From positions 1,945,501 through 2,009,500 of the forward strand of contig JAKJHU010000062.1 of assembly GCA_022316685.1 (NCBI GenBank): a DNA stretch of 64,000 nt, in the 5' to 3' direction. A program made the translations under genes and the position numbers. The DNA is from Progne subis subis. Taxonomy: Eukaryota > Chordata > Aves > Passeriformes > Hirundinidae. The notes beneath the pieces are model-generated. The model worked only from the letters and a program-made list of their open reading frames with translations, was not told the origin of the DNA and did not search any database. Positions 26,523-40,824 of this stretch are shown piece after piece. Positions within the stretch are counted from its first letter, which is position 1, and each line of letters begins with the position of its first letter.

Positions 26523-29500
26523 AGGAAAAAAAAAATCAACAGAAAAAATGAGGGGAAGTTTAGAAGACAGACTAACCCAAGCGGTTCTTAGTATGTCTTT
26601 ACACTGCTGGAAATAAACTTGAGGAGCCCTGTGAGAAAAGCAAGTGCCTGGAAGCCAATTCCCAATTTTGCATCTGAAACACAGAACTATAATCCTGGTT
26701 CAACTAGGAAAAGTTGCACCAGCACAGACCCAAAGCTGCAGAGAGAGAATATACTGCTGGAAATCTGGGATCAGATGGGTGCTAAGCCGTACAAAAATGT
26801 AAGCACAGCCCCTGGAAGCTCTATCCTGGCCACCGGTGTCCTGAGCTGCCCTCCCAGAGGGGGTCAGAAGTGATCACAAACCACAGCTGAGAGCTTTTGG
26901 CATCAACCTTCACAGGGAAGTCCCCCTTGCATTTAAAACAAGGTTGTGAGCCATTACCTACATCCTACCTGCAGGTCAGCACAGCTGCCTACAGAAGCGT
27001 GTCCGCCCCAAACGCCTTTATTAAATATTCTGATCACATCAGATGTTCGACAACGGATTTTACTTGCTCCTACACCCCTTGCCATTCAGTCACTTAACAT
27101 TTCATGCAGTTTCTTGGTCGGTTACACAAAACAAGCGACACTTCACTACTCCACCGGCAGCTTCACTAATTGCTCCACAAGCTTTCTCTACGAACGACAA
27201 AGCCAAACTTCCACAACTGGAATTCTTTAAAGCCTCATAAATTGTATAGCAGAGACATTCTCAGCTCAGAAGGAGAAGCAAGAGCGTTTTACCTGCCATC
27301 ATAGCTATCATGCTGGCTTTGTAGACGTTGGCAAGGGAGCCCAGTTCTCCTGTAGCCAGGATTGTTTTCATGTGAGCTTCTCCACAGGCGGCGCGGCACA
27401 GACGGATCTCCTCGTACAGACCTGGGGACGAAGGCACGTGGAAATGATCAAAATTTTGAGAGCTATTTTCAAGTACGGCTGTAGTTTCCACTTCTGGGTT
27501 AATTTCCAGTCTTCTAATTAGTCGTGGCAGTCAGGAACTTAAGTTTGGTAAGTTCAATAAATTACATGACCGGAGGTAATTAACAACGTCACACGTAGTA
27601 GCTATTAATGCCTCAAAGCCAAAAATGTACAAAATACCCATGAATACATCAGGAGAAAAAATGCTAGGATAGTAAAGATTGATTTTAAACCAGCTTTTCC
27701 AGCTGGTTTATATGGTAGTGCATTGGACCAGTACTCATAAAATCAGTATTCTCACTGAATCAGAAACGTAGCTTTGTTTTCCTCTGGCCAGTGAAACCCT
27801 CCCACCCGTCCTGGTAAAATTCAGCAGTGCTCCCACAAAAGTTTACAGGTAGGGATACTAAAAGAGCTAGAAATTAATGAAGCATTGCTGTCAAAAGTGG
27901 GTTGCTTGGGGATGTTTAAGATTGCTCCAGTGTGAGGAGAAAAGCAGCTCTTACAGTGCACAGGATGTCTGGATTTTGGATTTAAAAAAACTAAGATGCA
28001 AAATAAACAAACAGGATGCTTTGCAAGAGGGTCCTTTTGACAAACTGTACTCAACCTTCAAACACATAACAAACAAATCAAAAAAAGTTCTTTGACAGAA
28101 GGCTAAAGCAGAGCTTTAAGTAGGTCTTGCTAAAACAGTCCAGGCTATAAAGACTTTTTTTTTATTTTTCAGCAATAGTCAACTTCTTTTCCCCACAGCC
28201 CTTAAGTGAGACCTGGAAGCGTAGGGCAGGGTTTGCCAGCTGTGGCAGGGCCCTCATCTGACTGATGCCATGGGCACACCAGGGTGTCCAGGGCTGGAAT
28301 TGCCGGGCTGGCCTTCTGACACATGATGCACGCATTAGCAGACAACTGGCTGATGCACTTAGCCAGTCCCTCTATAGACACCAGGCTTCACCTTGTTTCT
28401 TGCTGTGTACCAAAGGTGTGAATTAATCAGTACTAGCATGCAGTCTAACATGTTTTATTGATCAATTGGTGATGCTCCAGAAACCTACATCAAATCGAGG
28501 CTCAAAAAGGAAACACAAAGGACCTGTGCTACTTTTTTTTTTTTTTTTTTTCTTTTTTGTGCATTTAATAACACTGCTCATGTTAGATCCAAACAAAATC
28601 TCTTTTAGTGGGGCAACTCTTCCCTTTAGAAAAGCTTTTGAAAACCCAGAGAAAGCAGCTTGCTTCTTCTGCCACTTTCGGGTAACAAGGGGAAAAACTT
28701 TCCCCCTACCTTGGAGAAACGCCACCACAAAAACATCAGAATAAAATCAACAAAGTGTACGTTTAGGTTGGATTCCACGGAGAGAAATGACATCCTCACA
28801 GCTGTTGCTCCCTGGCAGTGCAGCTCCAGCACCCTCCCTTGCAGTTGGGAGGTACTTTTACATGCAATTAGTGTCACGCATCATCCCACGGAGAGGAGCG
28901 ACTCGGGATCCTCAATCATCCGTGTCTGTCGGCTTGGCTGGGGTGCAGGAGGAGTGGGCACACTGTAATGGGGCGGGTGTGTAGGTAAGAAAGGCTGTTC
29001 TTTATTCAGAGACCAATTATTGCAGACAATAGCTGACATTCACACGGAGTTTTAGACCCCACAGTAGAAGTACAGAGAGAAATGCAGCTACATTTGGGAC
29101 AGAGCAATTTAACCAGAGCATCCCAGTCCCAGTGCAAGCTGGAAGTTCTGCCTTGATACAGAACAAGGGTAAAAACTCCTACTCCTTTTGATGCCTTGAG
29201 TTTTATCTTTGCTGTGTTTCAGGTTCTGTGCTGCCCAGGTGCAGCTCTGAGCTCACACTCAGGGTCACTCAGCTCTCTGCACACAGCAGCGACACAAAAC
29301 AAATCCTGTTCCTGCTGCACACCAAGGACAACTTTCAGCCCAAAAGCACAAACAAGGGTGGCTGGAGGGAGGAACAAGAAGGATGGGAGCTCACAGCCTG
29401 GGGCTGGAATTGGACAATTCAACCCCAATGTGCAAATGGACCAAAACTGATCAAAGTGTGAGACCTCGTGACCCTTTGTCCATTTTGTGACCATTTTGGG

Positions 29501-32500
29501 TCCACCTTGGGTGTAGCCCTGGCCAGGCCCTGTCCTGCCCAAGGTGTACCATAAAGCCCTTTCAATAAATCCCTACTTTATTCTCCAGCTCTGTTCAGTC
29601 TCTGCTCCAGATCAGCTTTCCCAAGGCAGGCATCATTTTCAAAAATAATAGAAGTTTCAGTACTGTCATATTTAAATCAAGGCACAAATAACAGGGTTAT
29701 CCTGAAAATCCTGGGCAAAAGTCTAAAGTATGGGGGAGTTAATCACACTTCAAAATGCACTCAGTGTTTCAAGGAGTGATGAGCTTCCTGTGGGACAGTC
29801 TGTGCTGCCAAAAAAGATCCCAGCACTGAATGACTCAGTTCCACCCAGCTGAACAGCAGCAGGATCGAAGCTGGATGCTACAAATGCAGGAACATCTGTG
29901 ACCTGTGCAGAACACCAGCAACTTCCCCAGAAGACACTGCACCTCTGGTTAGCAACAGTGCCAAAAAGATTTTGGTCAAAAAACCTCTATCACAGGATAT
30001 GTGGGCATATTTTCGACTATGAGCTAAGAGCACCACGGAGAGGTTGCAAGAGACTTTCTTTTTGAGTCCTGAAAACAAAGAAAAAGCAAAAGCTCTCAAA
30101 GCAAATGGTCAGTACTCTCCACTATATTAGAGGAAGCACCAATATTATCCATTCTAAAAGCAGTCTAAATCTTAAGCCAGGGGGAAAAAACCCCAAAAAC
30201 CAAAAAACAAACAAACAAACAAAACAAAACAAAAAACCCCCCCAAAAAACCAAAAAAACCCCACAAAACAAAAACAAAACAAAACAACAACAACAAAGAA
30301 GCCAAACCAACAAACCCACAAAAAAAACCCCAAAGCAAACCAACTTATATAGAATATACCTGGAGGCAGACTAATATAGTCTGCAGTAGCTCTACTGATC
30401 TAGCTGTTAAAATGGACATGACATAAAAACTCTTCTACCTTGCACCACTTGAGATACTCGCCAGTTTTCATGAACTTTAGATCTGCTTTTACTGGATGCA
30501 CTTATAGAAGTCAGAAAAATTCCGATTTTGTAGGGAATAAACATGCTTTCATAGCTGTGTTTCTAATTTCACTGTTATAAAACACAAGAGTTGCGAGCTT
30601 TCTCATAATTTTCCTAACGCTGTAAGTATTCAGTACATTATATTGAATTTTAGCAGCTGTTAAATACAGCAAAGAAAATGTTCCTTCCTCTATACATTTC
30701 CCAAGCAGACATCCCTGATAATTTCTGCTGGCTGTAATCTGCACTAGATTGTCTAGATGATGTTACTTTGGTGTAATACATTAGTCCTAAAAAATCACAA
30801 AATAAAGGGGATAATCCAGATGTCTTACAAAGGAAATGAAAATATTAAAGGAGGAGAAAAAAACACACAGCTTAATTTCTTATGGACTAACTCTTCTTCA
30901 AAAAAATCGATTTATTTGGTGTTTTTAGCCAGTCAGTCACCACGACTGATGTCGAAACTGAGACCAGAAGACGTTTGGATTTCTGTTAGCCCAAAAGGAT
31001 GGACAAGATTGCGATGGGGAAACTGGAGCCCCTTCTGTCTGGCACGTTAATGGCAGGTTAGTTCACAGAACGACAAGCTCCAGGCCATCAGCACAACACA
31101 ACCCCCTCGGTCCTGCTCCCATAGGTGCAGCTCCAGGCTCCAGAGATTCACGTGGAGCTGGGAACAGAGCTTGGCTTTGCCAGCCTGGGCAGCAGGCAGC
31201 CTGCACCTCTAGGGATGGTAAATCCAACTGCAACCTTCCTGAACAATGGGTGGAATCTTCTCCAAGCCTCTGGAGAGGGGAGTGTGTTTTGCCTGCGCTG
31301 TTTATGGATTCCAATCCCCGATCAAAGCCTCTAAAGTCACACCTGATAAATCAGCAGTGATGAAAAGCGCTTTCCCATAATGAGGTTAGACCATGGATGA
31401 AGCAATGCTCAAATTTCTCAGAGCATAAGAAACTTGTGTTTTCTTTTGTTTTGTTTTGTTTTGTTTTTTCCCTTTTCTTACAGGAAAATTCAACTGCCAC
31501 AGAGCAAATGATGGATCAACAACGCCCCTGAAGCCACTGAGAGTGGAGCATGTCCAGGTGTTTGCTAAGAGCTGTGGAATTATAGCACCAACATTACTGC
31601 ACCCCACACAACCCCAGGAGGTACAGCAAACATTGATAACAAGGGGGGAAAAAGAATATTAAATACATCCGGTCTATTTCAACAATTTGTTGGTCAACTT
31701 GATCATTCCTTCCATCAAGACTCCACATTCTGTGTCCAAAGGAAGTATCCAAATTGATAATTCATGTTTAATCCAGACTTTGTCAAGTAATACAAGACAA
31801 CAGCTGAGTAAACTACTTTAAAGTAGCATCGCTTTAAAAGGTTATAAAAGGTATGTAAAATTCATAAAGTTATATCTCATTTAATGTTATTTTCTGATGT
31901 AATTTCGCTGTCCAATAAAGCTGCTTTCATATTCAGCATTATTTTAAAGATCTTAACAAATACTTCACAAAGACCTGGAAAACACATTCTGAGTGTCATA
32001 AAGAGCTCCAGCAATATTCAAGAACTGCTTTAAAATAACCTGACATAATTGGACGTGCACTAAAATATTTAATAACCAAACAAGCCTTTGAAGCAAATCA
32101 CAAAGCAGCACTATTCTATTGTGGTGACCCCAATTACTGCACAGGCTAGAAGAAAAGCTAAAAATTAACAGGGAGATAAAGCACTCTACAACATTGTTGG
32201 GTTGTTTTTTGGTTTTTTTTCAATAACTTCTGAAGCTGTGAAGACTGTCAGCATAAGAAAATGCACATAGAAGTTGTTTATTACTATTATCAATAATAAT
32301 AATAATATTACTACTACTATTAGCCTAAGTTTTAATATAACTGCAAAGCTGATTTAGTTGATGAAGCACCTTAAACACAGGCACAGGAACTGCACTACTT
32401 AATTTTATGTAATATAAACTAATTAGATTTAACCTAAAAATCCTTCTTCATCCCTTCTTCTAGATTCCTTAAAAGTATTTTATAGATTATTCTATATTAT

Positions 32501-35500
32501 CCCTAATCACATAGGTAACATACCTATTGAAAGCTAAACAGGAAGACAGAATTCTAGATTTTCACCAAAATATTGAGATCACCTAATGAAATGTTTGGGG
32601 TTTTTTAAATAAGAAAGTTAAAAATTGTAATTTTTCACTTTGTGGCAAGAAAATTCTGTTCCTGAAGTAGCTTTTTTTCAAAATCATGTAAATACATGTG
32701 ACAAACAGATTCAGATTTATTAATAAACTTAAGAAATCATTTGGAAATAATTTGAATTCTCCCATAGGAGGGGGAAAAAAAAAAAATACATATATAAGCC
32801 ATGCCAAAATAGGGATGGCTTTCAACCTTGTCATGATTTCAGCTCTGGATAAAAGAATATGCATACCAAATTAAAAGCCATCCCTAATTTACTTATTTAT
32901 TAAACTGACAGCTTTATATCACATCCATCATTGCTGGGTCTGTGCACTCCTCCCTTGTGATTTGTGGCCACAAAAAGAAAGCTCACAACATATGTCCAGC
33001 TCATTTCAGCCATGATCCAAACTCTCTCTGAATCCAAGCCCTGTAGGTTTTGAGTTCTCCATCACACAATCTTTAAATAACTAAGACCAAAAGTATGGAG
33101 ACTGCAAATGCTACAAAAGAGCCCAAGATATTACAGCAAGGAAACCAGTCCTGAAGACACAGATGCAGAACATGTGGGGTTTTTTGGTTCAGTTCTAACT
33201 GTTAATTGAAAGAAGACCAGAAAACATGAACTGTTACCATGATTTGTGTTATTTCCCTAAATAAAGTCAAGTACCAGGGGTCCATTATAAAGCCTTCCAA
33301 GAAAAGAGGATATGATGGCATTGCATTATACAGCTAAATGGAAAATTCATTCCAAGACAATGATGTGTCTACCTCCAAAAGGAGATTAGTTATAGGAGCA
33401 CTGTCAGCACTTAAGGCAAACCATTCACAGTACATTAAGGATGCAATTAGAGCAAAAACCATCTTCAGCATTATTGTTCTTAGTAATTAGTGGTAGTCTG
33501 CAGACACCAGAGCATCAATAATAATAGGAACAGTCAATTTGTACCCTCAACTTTCAGGAAAAAAAAACAACTCAAATACGTGTTTTCATCAAGAATTGGA
33601 ACATGTATATTTAAAAAGGTATCATCTACGTTAGCAGCCCCTTGGGCTTTCTAACAAAACTCTTCAAATAATTAGGCCTTTACTTGCTATTTTTTTTTTT
33701 TTTTTTTTTTTAATGCTGTACACAAAATCCTCTAAAAGCACAGAGGGAATTAACCTGAATTTTCAAACCACAAAGTCATCCTGCCTGCCCAGCCTGACAC
33801 AATTTCCGAGAGCATTTCCCTCAAAAAAGGCAACCCTTTGTCACAGATAGATTAAATAAAGCTTTTCTAATACGTAAAGTTTTTATGATAAATAAAATTT
33901 TTTATTTAGCTCAGAGCCCCAGATTATCAGTTACCCTGAGGTAAGAGACCAAATTCTTCAAGGACTGATGGAGAGATTTGGGGAAGAGGCAAAGACAGAC
34001 CCTGCATGTGCATGTAGAAAAGTTCAGGTTCCTTGCCACAGGAAGGTTTTTTACTTACCTTCCCACTGGCCAGTCAGCACCAAAGTCCTGCTGATGACAA
34101 TGTCAATCTCTCGGGCACCATATTCCACTGCCAGCCTAATTTCAGCCAGCTTGGTCTCTAGAGGAGTTTGTCCAGATGGAAACCCAGCAGCCACTGGCGT
34201 GAAAGGGGCACAGTTAAGAAGGGCAAAACGTTTTGTGAATGTGCTGAAGTTTTATAAGTTGACCATAAAATTGAAAATACAAGTGACACACCAAAAAGCT
34301 TGAATGTTATTCTTTTTCTTAATGATTCAAAAAATCTAAAGGCACCTCATCCTACCCTCAAAAACCAATGTCCAGCAAGGTAAGTGCATCTTGTGAAAAG
34401 ATCTTTCACGTGCCTTGACGTTTTCCAGACCAGCCTACATAAAAGCACAGTATCTATTGCTTCCAGCAGAATTGAGCAAACAAGGAGTGAACTCAGATAT
34501 GAAGCAATAGATGCAAATTTCATTTTCTCCAATTATTTTAAGTAGTTATTCGAGTTAAATCATAATGATATCGTTTAACGGTTAAATCATAATACAACAA
34601 AAATTGCTTTCAGTGAGTTTTGTTTAAGATTAGGGTTATGATGTTTAAGTACAAAACCCATAGGTAAGTTTGGAAATGGGGAAAAATAATGGCTTTGTCA
34701 GAGATTGTCTTCCTCTCTGACAAATAAATGCATTTAGTATGCATTTTTCCCCTACACAACAACGAAACAAGAACAAAAAACTCACATGAACCTCATCATT
34801 AAACCCCTGATCAAACTTCAAAGTTTTACCCAGCAAACTTTGAGCAGGGGCTTGCACCAGATCACATGCAGGGCTCCCTTCCAATCTGAGTAATTCTGTG
34901 GTTCTGCTTCTTGCTTCCTGTACATTCAGGACTCATCTCTCATGTGTGGTGACTGGAGAAGAGCTGACCCTGTTAGATTTGGGATGTGAAAGCCCTGAAC
35001 CTGTGGCTGCTCAGCAGGCAACAACCCTGGCTCTGCACACAGCTTCCTCGAGGCCAGCCTGTAGGACGTGCTGGTTTGGGCTGGGATAGCTCTCCTCATT
35101 GTGGCTGGGGTGTTTTGGGTTCGTGCAGGAAGCAGTGTTGGTTCCACAGGGGTGTTTTGGAAACTGCAGAGTAGTGCCAGCACAGAGTCAAGGCCTTTTC
35201 TTGGTGAGGGGGCTGGGAGTGCACAAATTTTTTCACTTGTACTTTTCCAGTTCTCTTTCCTCCTCCATCCTGGAAGTGGGTGTATGAGCCAGCTAAACCT
35301 TCACACAGGATTACACTCAAAAGCCAAGCATGATAGGGAAAATAAACCTTTATTAGAACTCCCATCATCATCATCTCCTTCGTGTGTACTGATATTTGTC
35401 CAGCACTCTGATTTCTTCTGTCCAGGTGAGAAAAACACTGATATATTTTAAAGGCTTTCCAGGAAAAAGCAAATTCCTGAAAAGCTTGAATTTGAAAGAC

Positions 35501-38500
35501 AACAAAAGACTTTTACCAGAAGAAAATCCTCTTTCCATCCCCTTCCTTCCACCTGTTACCTTTTCACCTCACTCCCTGACGCAAAACCAAGTCCAAACTT
35601 CCGGATTTCTCCTACTTATTTTATAAAATCAAGTTATTTAATGAGATGTTTTGGAATGAAGCTTACCTGAAGCCACTGGTATGTTACAACCAGCAGCCTT
35701 GAGGGCGTTCACAGCATCGGAGACTCTTGCAGGATACACACAAACTGCTCCAGCAGTGATACCTGCAAAAGCCACAGTTCCCCTTTTCATACAGAGAATT
35801 CCACCTCCTCCACGAGCACCTGTGCATTGTCCTCACCTCCCACTCCTGTGCTCTCACAAGGATCTCAAGCACTGCCCCAGGGATGTGTGTTGTACTGCTC
35901 CAACTGTTCAGGTAATTCTCATGCTGAATCCTCCCTCACGTTCCTTCACCTGAGCCTGGGAGCAAGCCTGCAGTAGCAGCAGTTAAAACTCCAAGATTTT
36001 TATCCACAGACTCACAGTTTAACTCCAACACACACGGTTTAAGACGCGCCTGATCAGCGAATTGCTGCAAGAGAAGCTGCACTGCCAAGCTCTGCCCTTA
36101 CTTGTGGAGCCAGACTGAGCCCAGCAGAAACTGAGCAGTTTTTACATTGATGCAGCCCTCCTGCATTTCTGGCTAAAATGCTCTCCTCTCAAACTCTCAG
36201 ATAACTGACCTCATATTTTATACCACAACCACCTGCAGAGTCCATAAATCCAAGTTTTAAAGAAAGACTTTGGTATTTTATGTGTATGGCTTCAATCAGA
36301 GGCCTGATTCCCCTTTGGTCCACACGACTTCCATCGGTGACCAATGTCTCTTACCCTGGTTTTTCTGAGTTTTTTAATTTCATAATGGAGTCAGATGTTT
36401 TTAGTTACTGTAGAATATTAGAGCAGTTTTCTACCTTTTTCCCACAGATGTAACATAAACAAATCCTTTGTTTTTCATTCTCTGTCCTTTGTTTGCATAT
36501 TTCTAACCTGAAAACAATTGTAACTGACAATTGATCTGGCCACTGAGGCTGAAGGGTGGAAACCCCAAAAAGCCAATCTTCTGCCAGACCCACAAATGTA
36601 TAAAAGGTAAGAAATAAACAAAGGGGCTCTCTTCTCTCCGCCTGTCTCAGCTTTGAGCTGGATCGGAGAAGGACCTCTGCGAAAATCTCTTGTCTGCGTG
36701 TGACTGTTTTGTGTGTTGTGGTGACAAACGTCCTTTCTGAAAACAAAATAATGAGAAATAAATAAAATAAAATAAAATAAAATAAAATAAAATAAAATAA
36801 AATAAAATAAAATAACAAGAAAATAAAATAAAATAAAATAAAATAACAAGAAAATAATGAGGAAATGCAGACATTTCCTTTACCTTTATCATGCATGTCC
36901 AAGGCTTTGAGCAGATCCTCTCTGATAGGGTGCTTTGCTTTAAAGCACAGCCTGTGAACATTTGAAGGAGTGTCGTCGCCCGAGAGGGTGGTGAGGTCTA
37001 TGCAGGTGACAGCTTTCAGCAGCCAAGCTGCCTGCAAAGGGAACAAAGCAAGGAATGGAGCATTTCTGTTCACACTTCCAAAGCCAAACTGCCTTACAAA
37101 ATGCAGGAATCAGAAGCCTGACAATGGGGAAATGTATGGGGTGCAGCATGGAGAATAAGCAAATTACGGCTTAGGACAGACAGTGCTGGCAGATATTTAT
37201 TTGTTCGTGTCTTCAGTAGTATCTGATGATACAGAAAGGATCCACTTCCTTTTGTGTCAATCAGGAATAAAAAAAAATCTGTAATTTTGGTGGGGAAAAA
37301 AAAAAAAAGGCCCCAAAAGTAAGAGGCAAGTGGCAAGGTTAAAGCACTCTTTAGATGCAAATGCTTCAGAATTTTAAAAGACTTATTAATCAAAGAATGG
37401 AACAGAAGCATAGTTAAAAATTTTATGAGCTTTTTTTGCTGAACGAAAATTGAGCTTAGGACATTATTTTGAAATATCTGCTGAAGGTCTCCCAGAAAAC
37501 GCTCATTTACAACGATGGCTTCACTCAAAGCTGACTTCTCCTCCAGGGCACTCGAACAGGGGGAAAGTTTGCAATGGCAATGGGGTTATGAACCATCGCT
37601 GGCCCCTGCTAGTCTAAGCCTGACTGATTGTTCCTGACTCTTTCATCCTATAATTCTTTGAAAGGGGTTTTTCCCTTGAAATAGTTTTATGTTTCTTTTA
37701 CTTGGATTTTTTTTATCCTCTGTTTGAGGGAATTTTTTTCTCCTCTCTTATGACATCAATCACAGTCATCAAGACAGATGTAGTTGGGGGGTTCAAGAAA
37801 TGGAATAAACTTCAGGGGTTTTTTAAGTGTTTTTCAGTTTGGGAAACAAGCTACAGAACTTGAATCTGTGATGCTGCTGACATTCAAACATGTGCAGGCT
37901 CAAAATCACCTCTGTTGAGAGAACAGCAGATGGCTGTCCTGCAGTGACAATGTTCAGACAGAGGAGAGATGCTTCTGACACCCTTCCAAGTAAAACCTTG
38001 CTCGAGTGCTGGTGTTTCTCCACAGGAGAGGGGAGAAGTGTTAGGAATAAACATCTGTCCTCCAGCTGTGCTGTGGGAATGACACAAAATCCCTTTCTTC
38101 CCAACGAGTGTCTGTAATAAAAGCCCGTGGCTCTCTCTGTCTTTGTTACTTACATGCTAACCTCAGTCAAAAGAAGACTTTGTTTTTACATTTCTGCACC
38201 TGAAAACATTCTATGTCCCAACTCAGAGCCACTGGACTCATAAACCTGGTATCAGGTAACTTTTTATGCATAAGAAACTCTGAAGAAATGCTGAGCTGGC
38301 GTCTAAACCTGCCTCTGTTCATCTCTATTTTTTTCATTTAATCATAACACACAAAGCACAAACTTTCAGGAAGGAAAAGCAGGCAGAAAACTTTTTTTCT
38401 ATCACCTTGCAGTAGCACCTTACACCTACATCAAATTATCCCCAAACTGTCATCCCAAAATCTGTTCTCCTTGTGAACACAAGCTTCAGCCACTCCAGAA

Positions 38501-40773
38501 TGGTTGCAAGATGTCAACTTTGAGCAACTTTTTAAAGAATTAAGTATAATTAAATGATTCTTTCCTTTGTTCTGTTAGGTTCCACTCTTAAGATCGATCC
38601 TTCACCATCTCCTTCCTCCTGCTTCCAAGTTTTCAGCTACTGCTGCACATAACCAACTCGTTCAGTGTGCAGAACAGCTGCCTGGTGAATGGGGAAACAG
38701 TTTGTCTTTTTATACTAAGATGGACAATAACCAACCATTTACCTTATCTCAGCAGCTGAAAAGCCAGTTTTCCTAACATTAGCGGGCTCCTTCCCCCCAC
38801 CAAGTGCCACAGCCAGTCAGGGTTCTTGAATTTTAGCTAAAAAACTAGTTAAGCAACGAAATCACACACGTTGAGAATGTTTAAGCAAAGAAAAATCATC
38901 CAGGTAGGTCAAACTTGACAGGGACCATGATCGTATCTTACAGCTTTAAAATTAAAAAATAAGAAGGCAGCACGCAGAGAAGTCTGTCTGGGAAACAGAA
39001 TAAATGTGGAGGGATAGTAATATACAATTTAATCCACTCATGAATAAAGATGACTTCAATCCATTTGCGGTTTTGCCAGTCGTGAGTTATAAGGTTTTTA
39101 ACTTGTTTGGATAAACGCGTCACCTTATTCCATCCCATCATCATCAAATACAAATTACTAAAATAAGACACGGACAAGCACATCTTTTAAGTTTACATGT
39201 ATCTCGAAAAAAATTCAATATCACAGCCTGGAGAGGGAGAGTGACTGCTTTAAGAATACAGGAACGGAATGCATAAGAGGTGCACTTACTTGCCAATTAC
39301 CTTTCACAGTTTTCCATTTTTTAATTTGCTCTGCATGCCTCACCACTGCAGGTCGATTCACATACACTTTTGAGATCCAGCCAAGTTCTGGGGGGAGAAA
39401 CAATAAAATAAAATAAAAAAAAAAAAAAAAAATAAATAAAAAAAAAAATTAAAAAAAAAAAAATTAAATTAAAAGCCTCATCTATTTCTGTGTTCTTTTA
39501 ATGTATGGTGTGGTTCTTCAGAAAAAAGTTGTAGAAAGTTTGGAGCTTCTGAAGAGCGCGTTGTGCTTTGGTGTCCTTCTAAGGGCTTGTGTAATTAGCA
39601 GCAGCCCAAAATAAGCTCAGCTTCTGTGAGGGGATGATCTGTGAACTGGGTATTTCACACAGCACGTTTTGCGTGCCATCACAAGGGAATTAACTGAGTG
39701 CTGATGAGACAGAGACACTGTGCTGCCAGCCCTGGACTGTTTATTATAGAAGTTTATTATACATGTAGCATGAAAAAGAAAAACCAAAAACAATCTACAA
39801 AACAGCTTTCTGCCACTGTTTGACAACTTATTTCTAGATTCCAGAATTCCCAAGGAGCAGCAGATGCTCAACATGTACTAAAATAATGAAACTGTCTAGA
39901 GCCAGGAGAACCAAATACTGGCCACTGCTTAACAAAGGGTAACTGACTGATAAAGAACTGAGGGCTCAGGAGCTTGAATGTTTAAATTTCTGCTCAGTAT
40001 GGCAAATCCGGAGTATAATTTTGAATATTAACAAACAGACTGCTCACAAGAGGACACAGGAAAAAGAAACTGGAATTATCTTTAAAATCTCTCACATCCC
40101 AAAACGTAAATAATCCTTCTAAATACCGACCGTATAAGCATTCCACGAAAACACTCTGAAAATAACATCAACAATCATTAACCAGCAATCATCAGCAAAT
40201 CACCACCATCAATCATCAAATATCATCACCAGTTAAGGTGAGAATATGGACATGGGCATAGACAGATACTAGGAGATCATAATTCTGGGCAACTGAATTT
40301 ATTAAGAGCACGTCGCTCTATGAATCTTCTTTACTGCGGTGCGAAATTGCATTTCCCTTGAGCATATTGATTTTTAAAAAAGGTTTAAAACAAAAAAAAA
40401 CCCAAAAAACCCACAAACCTGGTAGACAAAATCACTAATTGTGTACAGAAATCTTGTAATTTTTTTTTTCTTCCTACTGAATAGATTTAATAGGAAAAAA
40501 AAAAAAAAAAAAAAAAAAAAACCAGTAGAAAACTCTTATACTAGCCAAAGTATGTGTAAATAAAAGCTTGTTTCTCTAGATTTACAAAAACCAATTTAGG
40601 GTAAAGATGACTCAGTGGAAATGCAGGACAACATGAAACAGCTGAACAAAATCTTGTTCTGAGCATAAGTCACCGTCCTACTGCCACATACAAGCTATTA
40701 GTGAGTGGTACCCACAAAGTGTTAGCTAAAAGCAGAAAAAAATAAACCAGTGAAGGAATCCTAAGGAATTTAT

Positions 40774-40824
<51 letters not shown>

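Larger units (their letters stand above)
7815..27292 (-). other. DERA: DERA intron 6, 19.5 kb
   Basis: The largest intron. It holds an AT-rich quiet block near 9240-10030, a perfect 29-bp tandem duplication at 11487-11544, a (TATATC)n tract at 15823-15892, one copy of the duplicated repeat at about 19130-19525, AT-rich DNA at about 25240-25520 and a 32-nt A run at 26489-26520. No other gene, RNA gene or pseudogene was recognised in either strand. Confidence 0.7.
27422..34058 (-). other. DERA: DERA intron 5, 6.6 kb
   Basis: This intron contains the solo LTR at 29189-29635, an A/C-rich low-complexity block at about 30181-30340 and poly-T runs near 28532 and 33691. The rest is AT-rich and unremarkable. 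Confidence 0.7.

Noticed and set aside
36405..37073. 222-codon minus frame that includes DERA exon 3
   Set aside because: Only the segment from AAWLLKAV to ALDMHDKG is DERA. The rest is intron, (TAAAA)n and repeat copy B read through in frame.
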